DNA of 64,000 nucleotides from contig DASZWQ010000185.1 in the NCBI GenBank assembly GCA_035546535.1, forward strand, positions 58,470 to 122,469. Direction: 5' to 3'. Every line of letters starts with the position of its first letter. The stretch's first letter is position 1. Positions 52,532 through 61,241 of this stretch are shown here, in pieces. This stretch comes from Pirellulales bacterium. Its GTDB lineage: Bacteria; Planctomycetota; Planctomycetia; Pirellulales; JACPPG01. The notes under the pieces were generated by a model, which searched no databases, was not told the DNA's origin, and worked only from the letters and a program-made list of their open reading frames with translations. The translations under genes and the position numbers were made by a program.

Positions 52532-55500
52532 CTACTTGGGCTCGGCCACGACGTGCAACGTGCCGTCGCTACCGGCGCACAACAGCCGCTCATGCCACAA
52601 GACCGGACCCAGCGCCAGCGGCTGTCCGAGCGCCGTCTGCGAAAGCACATTGCCGCTGTCTGGCGCCAAACGATAGATCGTGCCCGAACTCGCGCAGGCC
52701 ACGATGGCGCCGCGCGAAACAAGTGGGCTGCCAACGATGATGTTTTCCGGACCGAGCGCGGCCTGCCACAACAGCTTGCCCGTGGCATCGGCACAGGCGA
52801 GCTGCCCCGACATCGAGGCGACGAGCACCTGGTCCCCCACGCGCTGCGGTCCCCACACGGCGCGCGCATCGAGCGGCCAGTCATCGCCCGGTTTCAGATC
52901 GGGCAAGCGAAACGACAGCAAGCGATTGCCGGCATCGACCGCATATGCGAAATCTCCGGCCACGGCGGCCGCGGTCACGAGCGGCGTCGCCAGGTCGAGC
53001 GTCGCGGCGGCTTCCAAGTGCGCGCGCGGCGCGTCGGCCGTCGCCAACCGGTAAAGCTTCGTTTGTCCATCGGAGATCAACACTTGTTTGTCGCCGTAGA
53101 CCGTCGGATCGGTCCAGGCGATGTCGCGTCCGACCTCGACCACGGGTTGAAAGGGCTCGATCAACTGCCGTCCCGTGTCGGGATCGATCAGCGCAACCTG
53201 GCCGATCTTGGTGGGCACGAGCAATCCGCCGGCGTAGCTGACAGGTCTGGCGGCGGCCGGCTGGGGCAATTTCGCGCGGCGCAGCTTGTTGTCGGCGGAC
53301 TTTGGATCGTAGATCAGGAGCTCCGCGATTCCCGCCGTGGCATTTGCCCGTCGCGGCGAGAATACACAGCGGCCGTCGTCGAGCTCGACAAGCTGTTGAT
53401 CCGTCGCGAGCGAGATCTTCTCGCCACTACCGGCCACGGGCGCATCCATCAGCTTGCGGCTGGCCATGCCGGCGGCAGGCACTTCGAACAAAGCGCCCGC
53501 CGAGGTCATGGCAATGGCCTTGCTGGCTTCCGCCGCCACGATCGGCGGCCCGGCGAGCGGTACGCCCAGGCGCGTCTCCCAGAAACGACTCCCGTCGGTG
53601 CCGTTGATGGCGTTGGCCACCGCGCCGGGAGAGCTCGATCCGCGCGTTGCATAGACCAAGGCCGCTCCCATCACCAAAGGTGCGTGCAGGACGACGGACT
53701 GGTCATCGTTGATCCATTTCGGTGCCAGCGCCCCGCGCGAGGCCTGGACGTCGTAGCGCGTGACACCATAGCCACCCAGCCATAGCTCGGCGCCGCGCGC
53801 CGCCAGAAACGGCACAATCGGTTCCTTATCGTCGGCCGGCTTCTCGGCCAGCTTGGTGAGGATGCGACCGCTGTCGGGCGGACCCAGCTCGAAGGAATAC
53901 AGCGCGCCACGATCCGTGCCCACCAAGAGCGCCCGACCGCTGACGACGGGGGGCGAAAACACGTGGCCTCGTAGCGGCGCTTGTTCGACAGCTTTGATGT
54001 GCAGGCCGTCTTCGTCGGCCAACAAGATGCGCAGCGCCGAATCCTCGGCGCCGCGGTTTACGACCAGGATCAGGTAACGTTCCACGAGCACAGGGGGCGC
54101 GGCGATGCTTTCCGGCTCATGCCCAAGATAGAAGACCTCACGGCATTCGCCCCCGTCGGCGCCCAACACGTAGAGGTTCGCTTGCTCGGCCACCTGGTAG
54201 TACAGGCGTTCGCGCAAATCCACGACGGGTGGCACGCGCAGCGGCTGCGGTATCTGCACAAAGCCGCTCAGTTGACCGGTTTCCAGATTGATGAACCGCA
54301 GCTTGCCCGAATGCGAGCCGATGAGCACGCGGTCTCGGACGACTTTGGGAGACGCGGCAGGCGCGTCGTCGATCGGCTGCCGCCAGCGAAGCTTACCGGT
54401 CGTTGCATCGATGAGCACGACCGATTGCTGCACGGCATCGAATAATAGCGCCGCGCGGCCGGCAGACGTTTTGACGACTTGCGGAACGAAGTCGGTGTCG
54501 TAACCGACAAAGCGGCGCCAGCGCGGCCGTCCGGTACGTGCGTCGAGCCCGTAGGCCGAGCCCGAGTCGAGGACCGGCGCCAGGTCGCCGTCTTCGAGCG
54601 GCGCGGGCTTGCCCGTCGTCGCCGTCAGCGCGACCGAGGCGAGCGTCGCTGGGGTGGCATCGGTAGTTTCGGCGGCGCGATCTTCGGCGACGAATTTCAC
54701 GGCCGCGCGTTCGTTCTCGGCGGCCGCGACCATCTCTTCCATCAACTTCGGCGTATCAGCCAGCTCGGGATATGTTTGCAGCAGTTTGTGGCGAATGGCG
54801 TAGACGTCGAGCAGCTTTCCGGACTGTGCGGCGGCACGCATTTCGGACACGGCGGCGTCGAGCGATTTGTCGCGCTCGAGGTTGCGGGTCGTTAGCGCCA
54901 GCGACGCCGAAATCTCGCGCAATTGTTCCGTCGGCTGCAGCGTTACGGGCACGAACTTGTCGACCAGCGCGACCGCCTCCTTGGCTTGCGCGACGAGCTC
55001 GGCCGAAGGCTTTTCGCGCGCTTGCGCCGCCAGCCCCGCGGCGATCGCGGGCAGGATCGACGCCAGGTCGGCCTGGGCCGTGGGAAATTCGAGTTCGGGC
55101 GAAATCTGATTCAGCGTCGTTTTGGCCGTATCCAGCACTTTCGTCCAGTCGCGGGTGCTTTCCGATGCAGCGCGCATTTCGCACAGACCGCGATGCACTC
55201 GCGCGGTGCTCGCCGAGCCGTGCTTGGGATACTTCAGCAGGTACTGGTCGAAAGCGCCGATGGCCGTGGAATAGGAGCCTGACTTATAGGCTTCTTCGGC
55301 CACGTCGAAGGCCTGGTCGCCCGTCTGCCGGCGCGTGACGAAGAGCAATACGGCGCCCAGGATCAGTAACCCGATCAACGAGCCTCCGCCGATCAACAGC
55401 AGCGGCGAATCCCAAACATTCCGCGGGCCGCGCGGGACCGGTGCCCGGTTGCGGCGCCCTTCGGCGGCCGCGACCAGCGACTCGCTCCCCTTGCCGCCGC

Positions 55501-56146
55501 CCAACAAATCATCGACCTGGTTGGCCAATTCAGGGGCGGCGGGCGCCACTTCGTTGCGCCACATGCGGCGCTTGCGCTTGGCCGGTTTGCCGGGGGCCAA
55601 CGGATCGGGCGACTTGCCCGAAGCCGGCGATCCCTGCTTCCCGGGTTTCCGCAGCGGGGACGACAAGAGCGGATCGTCGTCCAGCGGCGCCAATCCCAGG
55701 TCGTCGTTGTCCGCGGCACGCGTCTCCTTCTGACTGATGCTCGGCGGCGGGGCAGGCTTTGCCGGGGCTGGAGCGGGCGACTTGCGCGCGGGTGGAGGAG
55801 GTGGTGGTAGCAGGTCGTCGTCGTCGGGAAGCACCTCGAGGTCGTCGGGCACCCGCTTCTCGACCGTCAGGTTGCCACGAGTTACCTGATCGTCGTCATC
55901 GAGAACTTCCAACTCGTCGTCCGGTTCGACCTCGATCGTGGCGTGATGTGGCCGCGCCGCAGGCGCGCCCAATAACCGCTCGCCCTGGGCCTTGGTGAGG
56001 TGCCCAGCTTCGATAAGCTGTCGCACGATCGACGGTGCGTCGAGCCTTGCGCCCGCAGCGGCTACCTGGCGCCGCAGGGCTGTTAGCACGTCGTCGGCGA
56101 TCAGGCCGCTGCGTCCCAGGGTTTCGAGCAACGATTCGCTGGTCAT
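52532..56146 (-). CDS. Single-pass membrane protein with PQQ-like propeller and kinase-type N-terminal module
   Basis: 1204 residues. Residues about 4-62 (LLETLGRSGLIADDVLTALR to TKAQGERLLG) resemble the N-terminal module of the kinase encoded at 47296. An acidic/Pro-rich, probably disordered cytoplasmic stretch follows to about 245, then one TM (LLLIGGGSLIGLLILGAVLL, about 247-272). The outer part starts with TPR-like helices (DQAFDVAEEAYKSGSYSTAI), then a large PQQ-like propeller: SGSAYGLDARTGRPRWRRFV, VVLIDATTGKLRWRQPIDDA, RFINLETGQLSGF, LACADATGKLLWQAALG. The topology puts the module in the cytoplasm with the kinase. First gene of the 52532-48672 unit. Confidence 0.87.
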   Translation of the reverse strand: MTSESLLETLGRSGLIADDVLTALRRQVAAAGARLDAPSIVRQLIEAGHLTKAQGERLLGAPAARPHHATIEVEPDDELEVLDDDDQVTRGNLTVEKRVPDDLEVLPDDDDLLPPPPPPARKSPAPAPAKPAPPPSISQKETRAADNDDLGLAPLDDDPLLSSPLRKPGKQGSPASGKSPDPLAPGKPAKRKRRMWRNEVAPAAPELANQVDDLLGGGKGSESLVAAAEGRRNRAPVPRGPRNVWDSPLLLIGGGSLIGLLILGAVLLFVTRRQTGDQAFDVAEEAYKSGSYSTAIGAFDQYLLKYPKHGSASTARVHRGLCEMRAASESTRDWTKVLDTAKTTLNQISPELEFPTAQADLASILPAIAAGLAAQAREKPSAELVAQAKEAVALVDKFVPVTLQPTEQLREISASLALTTRNLERDKSLDAAVSEMRAAAQSGKLLDVYAIRHKLLQTYPELADTPKLMEEMVAAAENERAAVKFVAEDRAAETTDATPATLASVALTATTGKPAPLEDGDLAPVLDSGSAYGLDARTGRPRWRRFVGYDTDFVPQVVKTSAGRAALLFDAVQQSVVLIDATTGKLRWRQPIDDAPAASPKVVRDRVLIGSHSGKLRFINLETGQLSGFVQIPQPLRVPPVVDLRERLYYQVAEQANLYVLGADGGECREVFYLGHEPESIAAPPVLVERYLILVVNRGAEDSALRILLADEDGLHIKAVEQAPLRGHVFSPPVVSGRALLVGTDRGALYSFELGPPDSGRILTKLAEKPADDKEPIVPFLAARGAELWLGGYGVTRYDVQASRGALAPKWINDDQSVVLHAPLVMGAALVYATRGSSSPGAVANAINGTDGSRFWETRLGVPLAGPPIVAAEASKAIAMTSAGALFEVPAAGMASRKLMDAPVAGSGEKISLATDQQLVELDDGRCVFSPRRANATAGIAELLIYDPKSADNKLRRAKLPQPAAARPVSYAGGLLVPTKIGQVALIDPDTGRQLIEPFQPVVEVGRDIAWTDPTVYGDKQVLISDGQTKLYRLATADAPRAHLEAAATLDLATPLVTAAAVAGDFAYAVDAGNRLLSFRLPDLKPGDDWPLDARAVWGPQRVGDQVLVASMSGQLACADATGKLLWQAALGPENIIVGSPLVSRGAIVACASSGTIYRLAPDSGNVLSQTALGQPLALGPVLWHERLLCAGSDGTLHVVAEPK

Positions 56147-56431
56147 TATTCAGATCGATGATCGGATCGACGGCGCCGTCGCGCGGGCGATTACTGCTAC
56201 GCGATGGCTCTGTGGAAATGCCGGGAACTGTTCCGAAAGCCCAGCAGGTCTGGCAGGCGGGTCACGCTGAAACGAGCCGAAAACACGCCTGGTTCCAGCC
56301 TACCAACTGACCCCCCATCAAACAAACAAAGGAAGGTGGGGTTTGGCGGGAAAGAACGACTTCGCCAGGCTCGTAAATCCAGCTGCGGCAAAGGGTCGCC
56401 TGCCCGACCCCGTTCACGCAAGGCCCGCGAT

Positions 56432-57358
56432 TCAATAATACGTCTGATCCATGACGTAGAAGGCAAACCCGTTTCCCTCGGGCTTCACGCCGAACCGAGT
56501 GCGGCGGATATCCTTGGCCGGGCGATTCTTGAATTGCCGTTCCAGAGTGGTCAGTTGCGTCTCGATGGCTGGTGGCAGGAACTTGAAGATCATGCGTCCC
56601 GTCGGATTGGGGATGCCCGCGGCCCGCAACAGCTCCTGGTCGGCCTGGTCCAAATCGCCGCGGCTCCAGGTCATGTATTTGCGGCTCTCGGCGGAACGGG
56701 GGCCGGTGCGCGTCGCCGGCTTGGGTTGCGTGAGCTTGTAGATGTACGTGATGTCGTTGGCCGAGCCAAAGACGCCCAGCTCGATACCGAAAAAGTCGAG
56801 TTGCTTCGCATAAGTTTCCACCGTATTGCCCGGCGGGAAGCGGACCTCCCAGTCGGTACGTCGGGCGACGCCACCGCCGAAGCCGCCGCCTCGCCCCAGC
56901 GCCGGGTGATTGCCGGTCCCTTCCGAGCGGCCACCGGTGCGCACGCCCTCGCCGCGGGCGAATTGCATATCGAAACGGTCGAGTGCTCCATCAGCGGAAG
57001 CCGATGCATCGACCACGGCCGAAAGCGTGTCGGTCGGCGCTTCTTCCATGATGTCGCTTTCCGCGGCGATGTCACTTTCGGTGGGGGCCTCGATGTGCTG
57101 CCCCTCGGTTCCGACGCCATTTTCGTAGCCGCCGCCGCTGGCGAGCTCTTCCATCTTTACCGGCACGGCCTTCTCGAAACGAAAGATGCCGCTCGACAGC
57201 CAGCCAACGAGCAGGCACAGTACCGCCGCCCCGACCAGCACCAACAGCGCGATGATCATGCTGGCCACGCGATCGTACGCCGACACCGTCAGCGACGAGG
57301 CGGCGACGTGCACCTCTTTGCGCGGCTTGCGTAGGCGTTCGGTCGTGGCCGGCGACAT
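56432..57358 (-). CDS. Single-pass membrane protein of unknown function
   Basis: 308 residues. The ATG at 57358 is used (a TTG lies just before). A short basic cytoplasmic tail (TTERLRKPRKEVHVAASSL) is followed by one TM (VASMIIALLVLVGAAVLCLL), an acidic and Gly-rich linker (GGGYENGVGTEGQHIEAPTE; RGGGFGGG), then a C-terminal domain (RRTDWEVRFPPGNTVETYAK, QLDFFGIELGVFGSANDITY, GRMIFKFLPPAIETQLTTLE) ending FAFYVMDQTYY. The domain is likely periplasmic and seen in other planctomycete proteins of unknown role. It starts 3 bp after the stop of the HEAT/cyclase-like gene, so both are co-translated. Confidence 0.8.
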   Translation of the reverse strand: MSPATTERLRKPRKEVHVAASSLTVSAYDRVASMIIALLVLVGAAVLCLLVGWLSSGIFRFEKAVPVKMEELASGGGYENGVGTEGQHIEAPTESDIAAESDIMEEAPTDTLSAVVDASASADGALDRFDMQFARGEGVRTGGRSEGTGNHPALGRGGGFGGGVARRTDWEVRFPPGNTVETYAKQLDFFGIELGVFGSANDITYIYKLTQPKPATRTGPRSAESRKYMTWSRGDLDQADQELLRAAGIPNPTGRMIFKFLPPAIETQLTTLERQFKNRPAKDIRRTRFGVKPEGNGFAFYVMDQTYY

Positions 57359-57361
57359 CAA

Positions 57362-59044
57362 CTAATCGTCCAGGTTGGCGTTCGGTCGAATTGACAAGAA
57401 CCAGTTGCGCCATTTCCGCACGGCGCTCGCGCGACGGGCGGGCGTGATGCTTTCGTTCTCGCTCGGATCACTGATCGTGCGGCTCATGAATTTCAGCGCC
57501 TCTTCGGCCGCGATGAACACGTCATCATCCGGGTCCCGCAAAGCCGCGATGATGATCGGCACGCTGTCGATATCGCGAGCAATGCCCAGCGTATGAATCG
57601 CGGCCGCCCGTGCGCCCGGGGAATCGCCGTCGGCCAGAGCGCGCAGTTTCGTGGCCAGCTTGCCGAGTTCGGCCGGCGGCGCCTTTTCGACCTTTTCGTC
57701 CAGCCCTTCCACGGCGCGCAAATAATCGGGATGGCCTGGATCATCGATCGCCGCCAGCAACTGCTCGGCCGGTCCCGACAAGGGCTTGGGACGCACTTGC
57801 CCCATGCGCAGCTCGACATCGTTCCCTTCGGGAAGTCCGCGACCGGTGATCAGTGTTCCCGGCCCTAGGTGATGGGCCTTTTCGATACTCTTCTTGCTGG
57901 AGCGCAGCAGAAAGAGCATGGCGAAGGCGGTATCGGTCGGTTCGCCGGTCTGGCCGGTCCAGCCGCCATTCGCACCTTGGTTCTTCTCCAGCAAGTAGAC
58001 GCCGTCGTCGTACCAATGGCTCGGCTGAAAAGGGCTCGTGGCCGAAAGCTCGCGGAAGCTCTGGTAGCGCTCGAAGGCGTACATGAAATAGTGCTGATAT
58101 TGCAGGGGATCGATCTTGTAGTTGTCGCGCATCCAGGCGTCCCCCGCGTCGAGCGCCTGGCCCAGCCGCGCCAGATCGACCCGCGTGGCCACGGCCTTGG
58201 GCGCCTGCTGGGTCGGGGGCTTGCGAACGCGCTGAAGCGCCGCCGGCAGGCCGGCATTCGGATCGTAGACGCCGCGGCGGTATTGGAATCGGTCCGCACA
58301 GATATACAGGCTACCCAGTCCGGCGCTGACCATGCTGTGGCGAATCTCGTTCTGCTGCACCAGTTTGTTCATGGTGCCTGGATCATTACCCTGATAACCC
58401 CAGGCGCCGGTGGGATCCTGCGTGCGGAGCAACCAGTTGGCGACTTTTTCCCAGGCTTCGAGCGGGACTTTGAATCCGGCATGCTCGGCCTCCCACATAG
58501 CCAGTACGCCATATTGCGTCATCGAGGTATCGCCGGTATCCCGATTCGGATAGCCCCAGGCTCCCATCCGTTTTTGAAGGGACAGGAGATGGTCGAGGTA
58601 ACCCTGGATCTCGGCCTTGTAAGCGACGGGATCGAGTTCCACGAGAAAAATCACGCACAGCCCGATGGTGTAGACGTCCTGCGCTTGCAGGGCGCCCTTG
58701 TCGCCCAGGATTTTGCGGACCGAGGCGAGGGCGTTTTGGACGACGGAATTACTTGGTCCCACGTCGGCCTTCAGGATCGTGAGTGCCGCGAGCGCCTCGG
58801 CGCCGAGACGCGGGTCCTTCGTCGTCTCCAGAACCTTCACTCCCTTGGCGACCAGCTCCTGCACCTTGGGAGACTTGGGCGTGAAATCGGCCCGAGCGCG
58901 TTGCGGCGCTGTCCCCGTGGCCATGATGAGTGCCACCACGACCGGCGTGAAGCGATAGTCGAATCTTGGCCGCGCGCGCGGCACGGCCGCCGGAAACGCT
59001 TGCCGAAAGAATATGCAAGCGAGCCCCGCGACGTTGCTCGCCAT
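57362..59044 (-). CDS. Exported alpha/alpha-toroid (prenyltransferase/squalene-cyclase-like repeat) protein with HEAT repeat
   Basis: 560 residues from the ATG at 59044; a GTG at 59059 is an alternative. A signal-like segment (FTPVVVALIMATGTAPQRAR) precedes repeats of the terpene-cyclase-like toroid: RMGAWGYPNRDTGDTSMTQY, QDPTGAWGYQGNDPGTMNKL and GANGGWTGQTGEPTDTAFAM. These GxWG/GGW-type QW-like motifs define the fold but no catalytic DxDD is seen, so enzyme activity is unlikely. The C-terminus has a HEAT-like pair (ARAAAIHTLGIARDIDSVPI, RDPDDDVFIAAEEALKFMSR). It is upstream of the 56432 gene with 3 bp between. Function unknown; probably scaffold or binding in the periplasm. Confidence 0.85.
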   Translation of the reverse strand: MASNVAGLACIFFRQAFPAAVPRARPRFDYRFTPVVVALIMATGTAPQRARADFTPKSPKVQELVAKGVKVLETTKDPRLGAEALAALTILKADVGPSNSVVQNALASVRKILGDKGALQAQDVYTIGLCVIFLVELDPVAYKAEIQGYLDHLLSLQKRMGAWGYPNRDTGDTSMTQYGVLAMWEAEHAGFKVPLEAWEKVANWLLRTQDPTGAWGYQGNDPGTMNKLVQQNEIRHSMVSAGLGSLYICADRFQYRRGVYDPNAGLPAALQRVRKPPTQQAPKAVATRVDLARLGQALDAGDAWMRDNYKIDPLQYQHYFMYAFERYQSFRELSATSPFQPSHWYDDGVYLLEKNQGANGGWTGQTGEPTDTAFAMLFLLRSSKKSIEKAHHLGPGTLITGRGLPEGNDVELRMGQVRPKPLSGPAEQLLAAIDDPGHPDYLRAVEGLDEKVEKAPPAELGKLATKLRALADGDSPGARAAAIHTLGIARDIDSVPIIIAALRDPDDDVFIAAEEALKFMSRTISDPSENESITPARRASAVRKWRNWFLSIRPNANLDD

Positions 59045-59256
59045 CGGTTTACACACCACGAGCCTCTCGTGCGTAAAAGCGGCCGGCGTAGGGCCACGTC
59101 CCTTTGCGCTGAACTGCCACGGAGAAAATCACAAAAGAGAATGCTGCCGCCTTTTCGATCCTAGCCCCCGTCGAAGACGAGTGTCAAGAAACCGGGGCGT
59201 TGGCGCACGGCTGGCGACCGGTTTTTGCGGCGCGACGAAGCCATGCGCGGGGAAAA

Positions 59257-60927
59257 TCACGTTTTTTGCCGGCCGAAGCAAAGCAGGCACATATCGTCGC
59301 TTTGCGAGTGCTGGCCGACGAACGTTTTCACATCCGCCAGCAGCAGTGCGCCCAATTGCTGCACTCCCTTGGCCGGAGCCGCCAGGCGCTCGCGGAGCCG
59401 GGAGAGACCGTAGAGCTCGTTTTTGGCGTTCATTGCCTCGCTGAAGCCATCGGTGAACAAGGTCAGCGATTCGCCCGGCTTCAAAGTGAGCGAGAACTGG
59501 TCGTATCGGTACTCATGATCCACGCCGATCGGTACGCCCGCGGCATCAGCGCCGACCTCTTCGATTTTGCCGTCGGCGGTGCGCAGGTACGGCGCCATGT
59601 GGCCGCCGTTGACCAGCCACACCTGGTTCTTTTCCGGATCGAGCACAGCCACCACGATCGTGACAAAGCGGTCTTCCCAACCGCTGGCGCTGAATGCGGC
59701 ATTCAAGCGACTGAGGGCAGCCGCAGGCGTCTCTTCGCTGGCCAGGCAATAGCGGGCCTCGCTCGACAATTTGGCGGTCAGTAGCGCGGCCGAAATGCCT
59801 TTACCCGATACGTCGGCCAGGATCAGGGCCAGCCGGCCGCCGGGAAGGTGTACGTAGTCGAAGTAATCGCCGCCCACCTGGTTGGCCGGCTCGTAGAAAT
59901 CGAAGAAATCATAACCGTCAACGCGCGGCGGCGAGCTAGGCAGGAAGCCTTGCTGCACCTTGTGCGCCAGCTGCAGATCGTATTCCAACTGCTGCTGACG
60001 CATGGCCGCTTCGTGCAGCTGGGCGTTTTCCAGGGAAAAGGCTGCCTGGCTGGCCACGCTCGCCAGCACTTCCAAGTCGTCGGTCTGAAAGCGGCTGCGC
60101 TGATCGAGCGTATCGATCTGAATCGCGCCCAAGGCGCGTCCCGTGCTGTCGACCAACGGCGCGCACATCATCGAGCGAATGCGAAACTCGGTGATGCTCT
60201 GGCTGGAATCGAAGCGCTCGTCGCTGGCCGCGTCGGCCGAGAGAATGGCCTCTTTGCTTTGCATCACCTGGCTGACGATCGTACGGCTGATGCGGATCGT
60301 TTCTTCATCTCCGGCACGGCGGTGCTTTACGGCCTTGGGAATGAGCGGTCCGTTCTCACGATCCTGCAGCACGATAAACCCGCGGTCAGCCTGCAAGAAC
60401 ACCTTGAACAGGCTATCGAGGACTTTTGGCAGCACCTGGTCGACCGAGATGGCCGAGCCCAGGTTGTTGTTGATCTCGATCAGCGCCTTGAGCTTGGCCT
60501 CGGCATTGACCGAGAAACGTTGCGACTCGCGCGCCTTGGCCATCTCGAGCTTGGTCATCACGGTCGAGCCCGACGTGCCGGCGTCGTCCACGACCTCGGC
60601 CACGGCCGGATCGACACCCCCGGGGGGACCTGGGCGCTGGCCGCGATGGAACGTGAATAGAAGATCGCAAATCTTGATGCGGTCGTTGTCTTCGAGCCGC
60701 TGCCGATCGCGAATCTGCTGCCCGTTGACGAACGTGCCGTTGCGGCTTTTCAAGTCTTCGACGTAGAAGTCGGATTCAATCTGCAGAATCTGGGCGTGCT
60801 GCCGGCTGACGGCGCCCACGTCGAGCACAATGTCGCAATCGGGGTGACGGCCAAGAATCGCCCGGTCCCCTTCGAGGGGAAACTGCAGGCCGGGTGTCAT
60901 CCCCTTGAGGACTTGTAGTGAGGCCAT
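59257..60927 (-). CDS. FHA-GAF-PP2C (SpoIIE-type) protein phosphatase
   Basis: 556 residues; the ATG at 60927 is chosen over a TTG. An N-terminal FHA domain (residues about 1-95) with RAILGRHPDCDIVL, SRQHAQI and KSRNGTFVNGQ binds phosphothreonine peptides. A GAF domain follows (about 150-310: INNNLGSAISVDQVLPKVLD, LADRGFIVLQ-like, RSMMCAPLVDSTGRALGAI). The C-terminal PP2C/SpoIIE phosphatase holds metal-site DFYEPANQVGGDYFDYVHLP, LILADVSGKGISAALLTAKL, VNGGHMAPYLRTADG and LTLFTDGFSEAMNAKNELYG. It removes phosphate from Ser/Thr, probably in answer to a GAF ligand. Its place at the end of the cluster beside a Ser/Thr kinase suggests the two act on common targets. Confidence 0.93.
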   Translation of the reverse strand: MASLQVLKGMTPGLQFPLEGDRAILGRHPDCDIVLDVGAVSRQHAQILQIESDFYVEDLKSRNGTFVNGQQIRDRQRLEDNDRIKICDLLFTFHRGQRPGPPGGVDPAVAEVVDDAGTSGSTVMTKLEMAKARESQRFSVNAEAKLKALIEINNNLGSAISVDQVLPKVLDSLFKVFLQADRGFIVLQDRENGPLIPKAVKHRRAGDEETIRISRTIVSQVMQSKEAILSADAASDERFDSSQSITEFRIRSMMCAPLVDSTGRALGAIQIDTLDQRSRFQTDDLEVLASVASQAAFSLENAQLHEAAMRQQQLEYDLQLAHKVQQGFLPSSPPRVDGYDFFDFYEPANQVGGDYFDYVHLPGGRLALILADVSGKGISAALLTAKLSSEARYCLASEETPAAALSRLNAAFSASGWEDRFVTIVVAVLDPEKNQVWLVNGGHMAPYLRTADGKIEEVGADAAGVPIGVDHEYRYDQFSLTLKPGESLTLFTDGFSEAMNAKNELYGLSRLRERLAAPAKGVQQLGALLLADVKTFVGQHSQSDDMCLLCFGRQKT

Positions 60928-61241
60928 GGTGGGCAAGCGGCCAGAGGCGACAAGTGGTCCCGTGTCCGGTCGACGCGTTGCACCATCGAGCGCACAAATC
61001 GGCCGGAATCATTCCCCATCGGGACAGTTGTCCGCGATTCTACGGCTCGCCCGCCGGGGGCGTCAACGGGCCGGAAATTCCGCGTCGTTGGCGACATGCG
61101 ATGCCAGCAATGCGAAACGCTGCAGGTCATTCTGTCGCTTGACGATCGCGCGGCACGCGGTGAGACTGGCCCGGAAATCGACGTCGATCCCGCCGATCGC
61201 CGCGGCCCGGTGAGGACGTAGCCACTTCTCTGGATACCAAG
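60928..61241. other. Divergent region between phosphatase and oxidoreductase genes
   Basis: 314 bp of GC-rich sequence. An open frame crosses it on the minus strand (about 60897-61295) but overlaps both neighbours and has basic, Ser/Arg-rich composition without domain features; I do not treat it as a gene. No clear promoter was recognised. Confidence 0.55.

Noticed and set aside
51533..53785. 750-codon open frame on the plus strand
   Set aside because: Antisense to the SBP5-like and PQQ genes, crossing both; no domain or signal seen.
57869..59164. 431-codon open frame on the plus strand
   Set aside because: Antisense to the toroid/HEAT gene, whose repeats and neighbours support the minus-strand reading.
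47296..60927. Known defence or secretion system
   Set aside because: No nuclease, reverse transcriptase, toxin or secretion ATPase motifs occur in the cluster; the proteins are propellers, TPR, SBP5 and toroid folds, so no established defence or secretion type fits.
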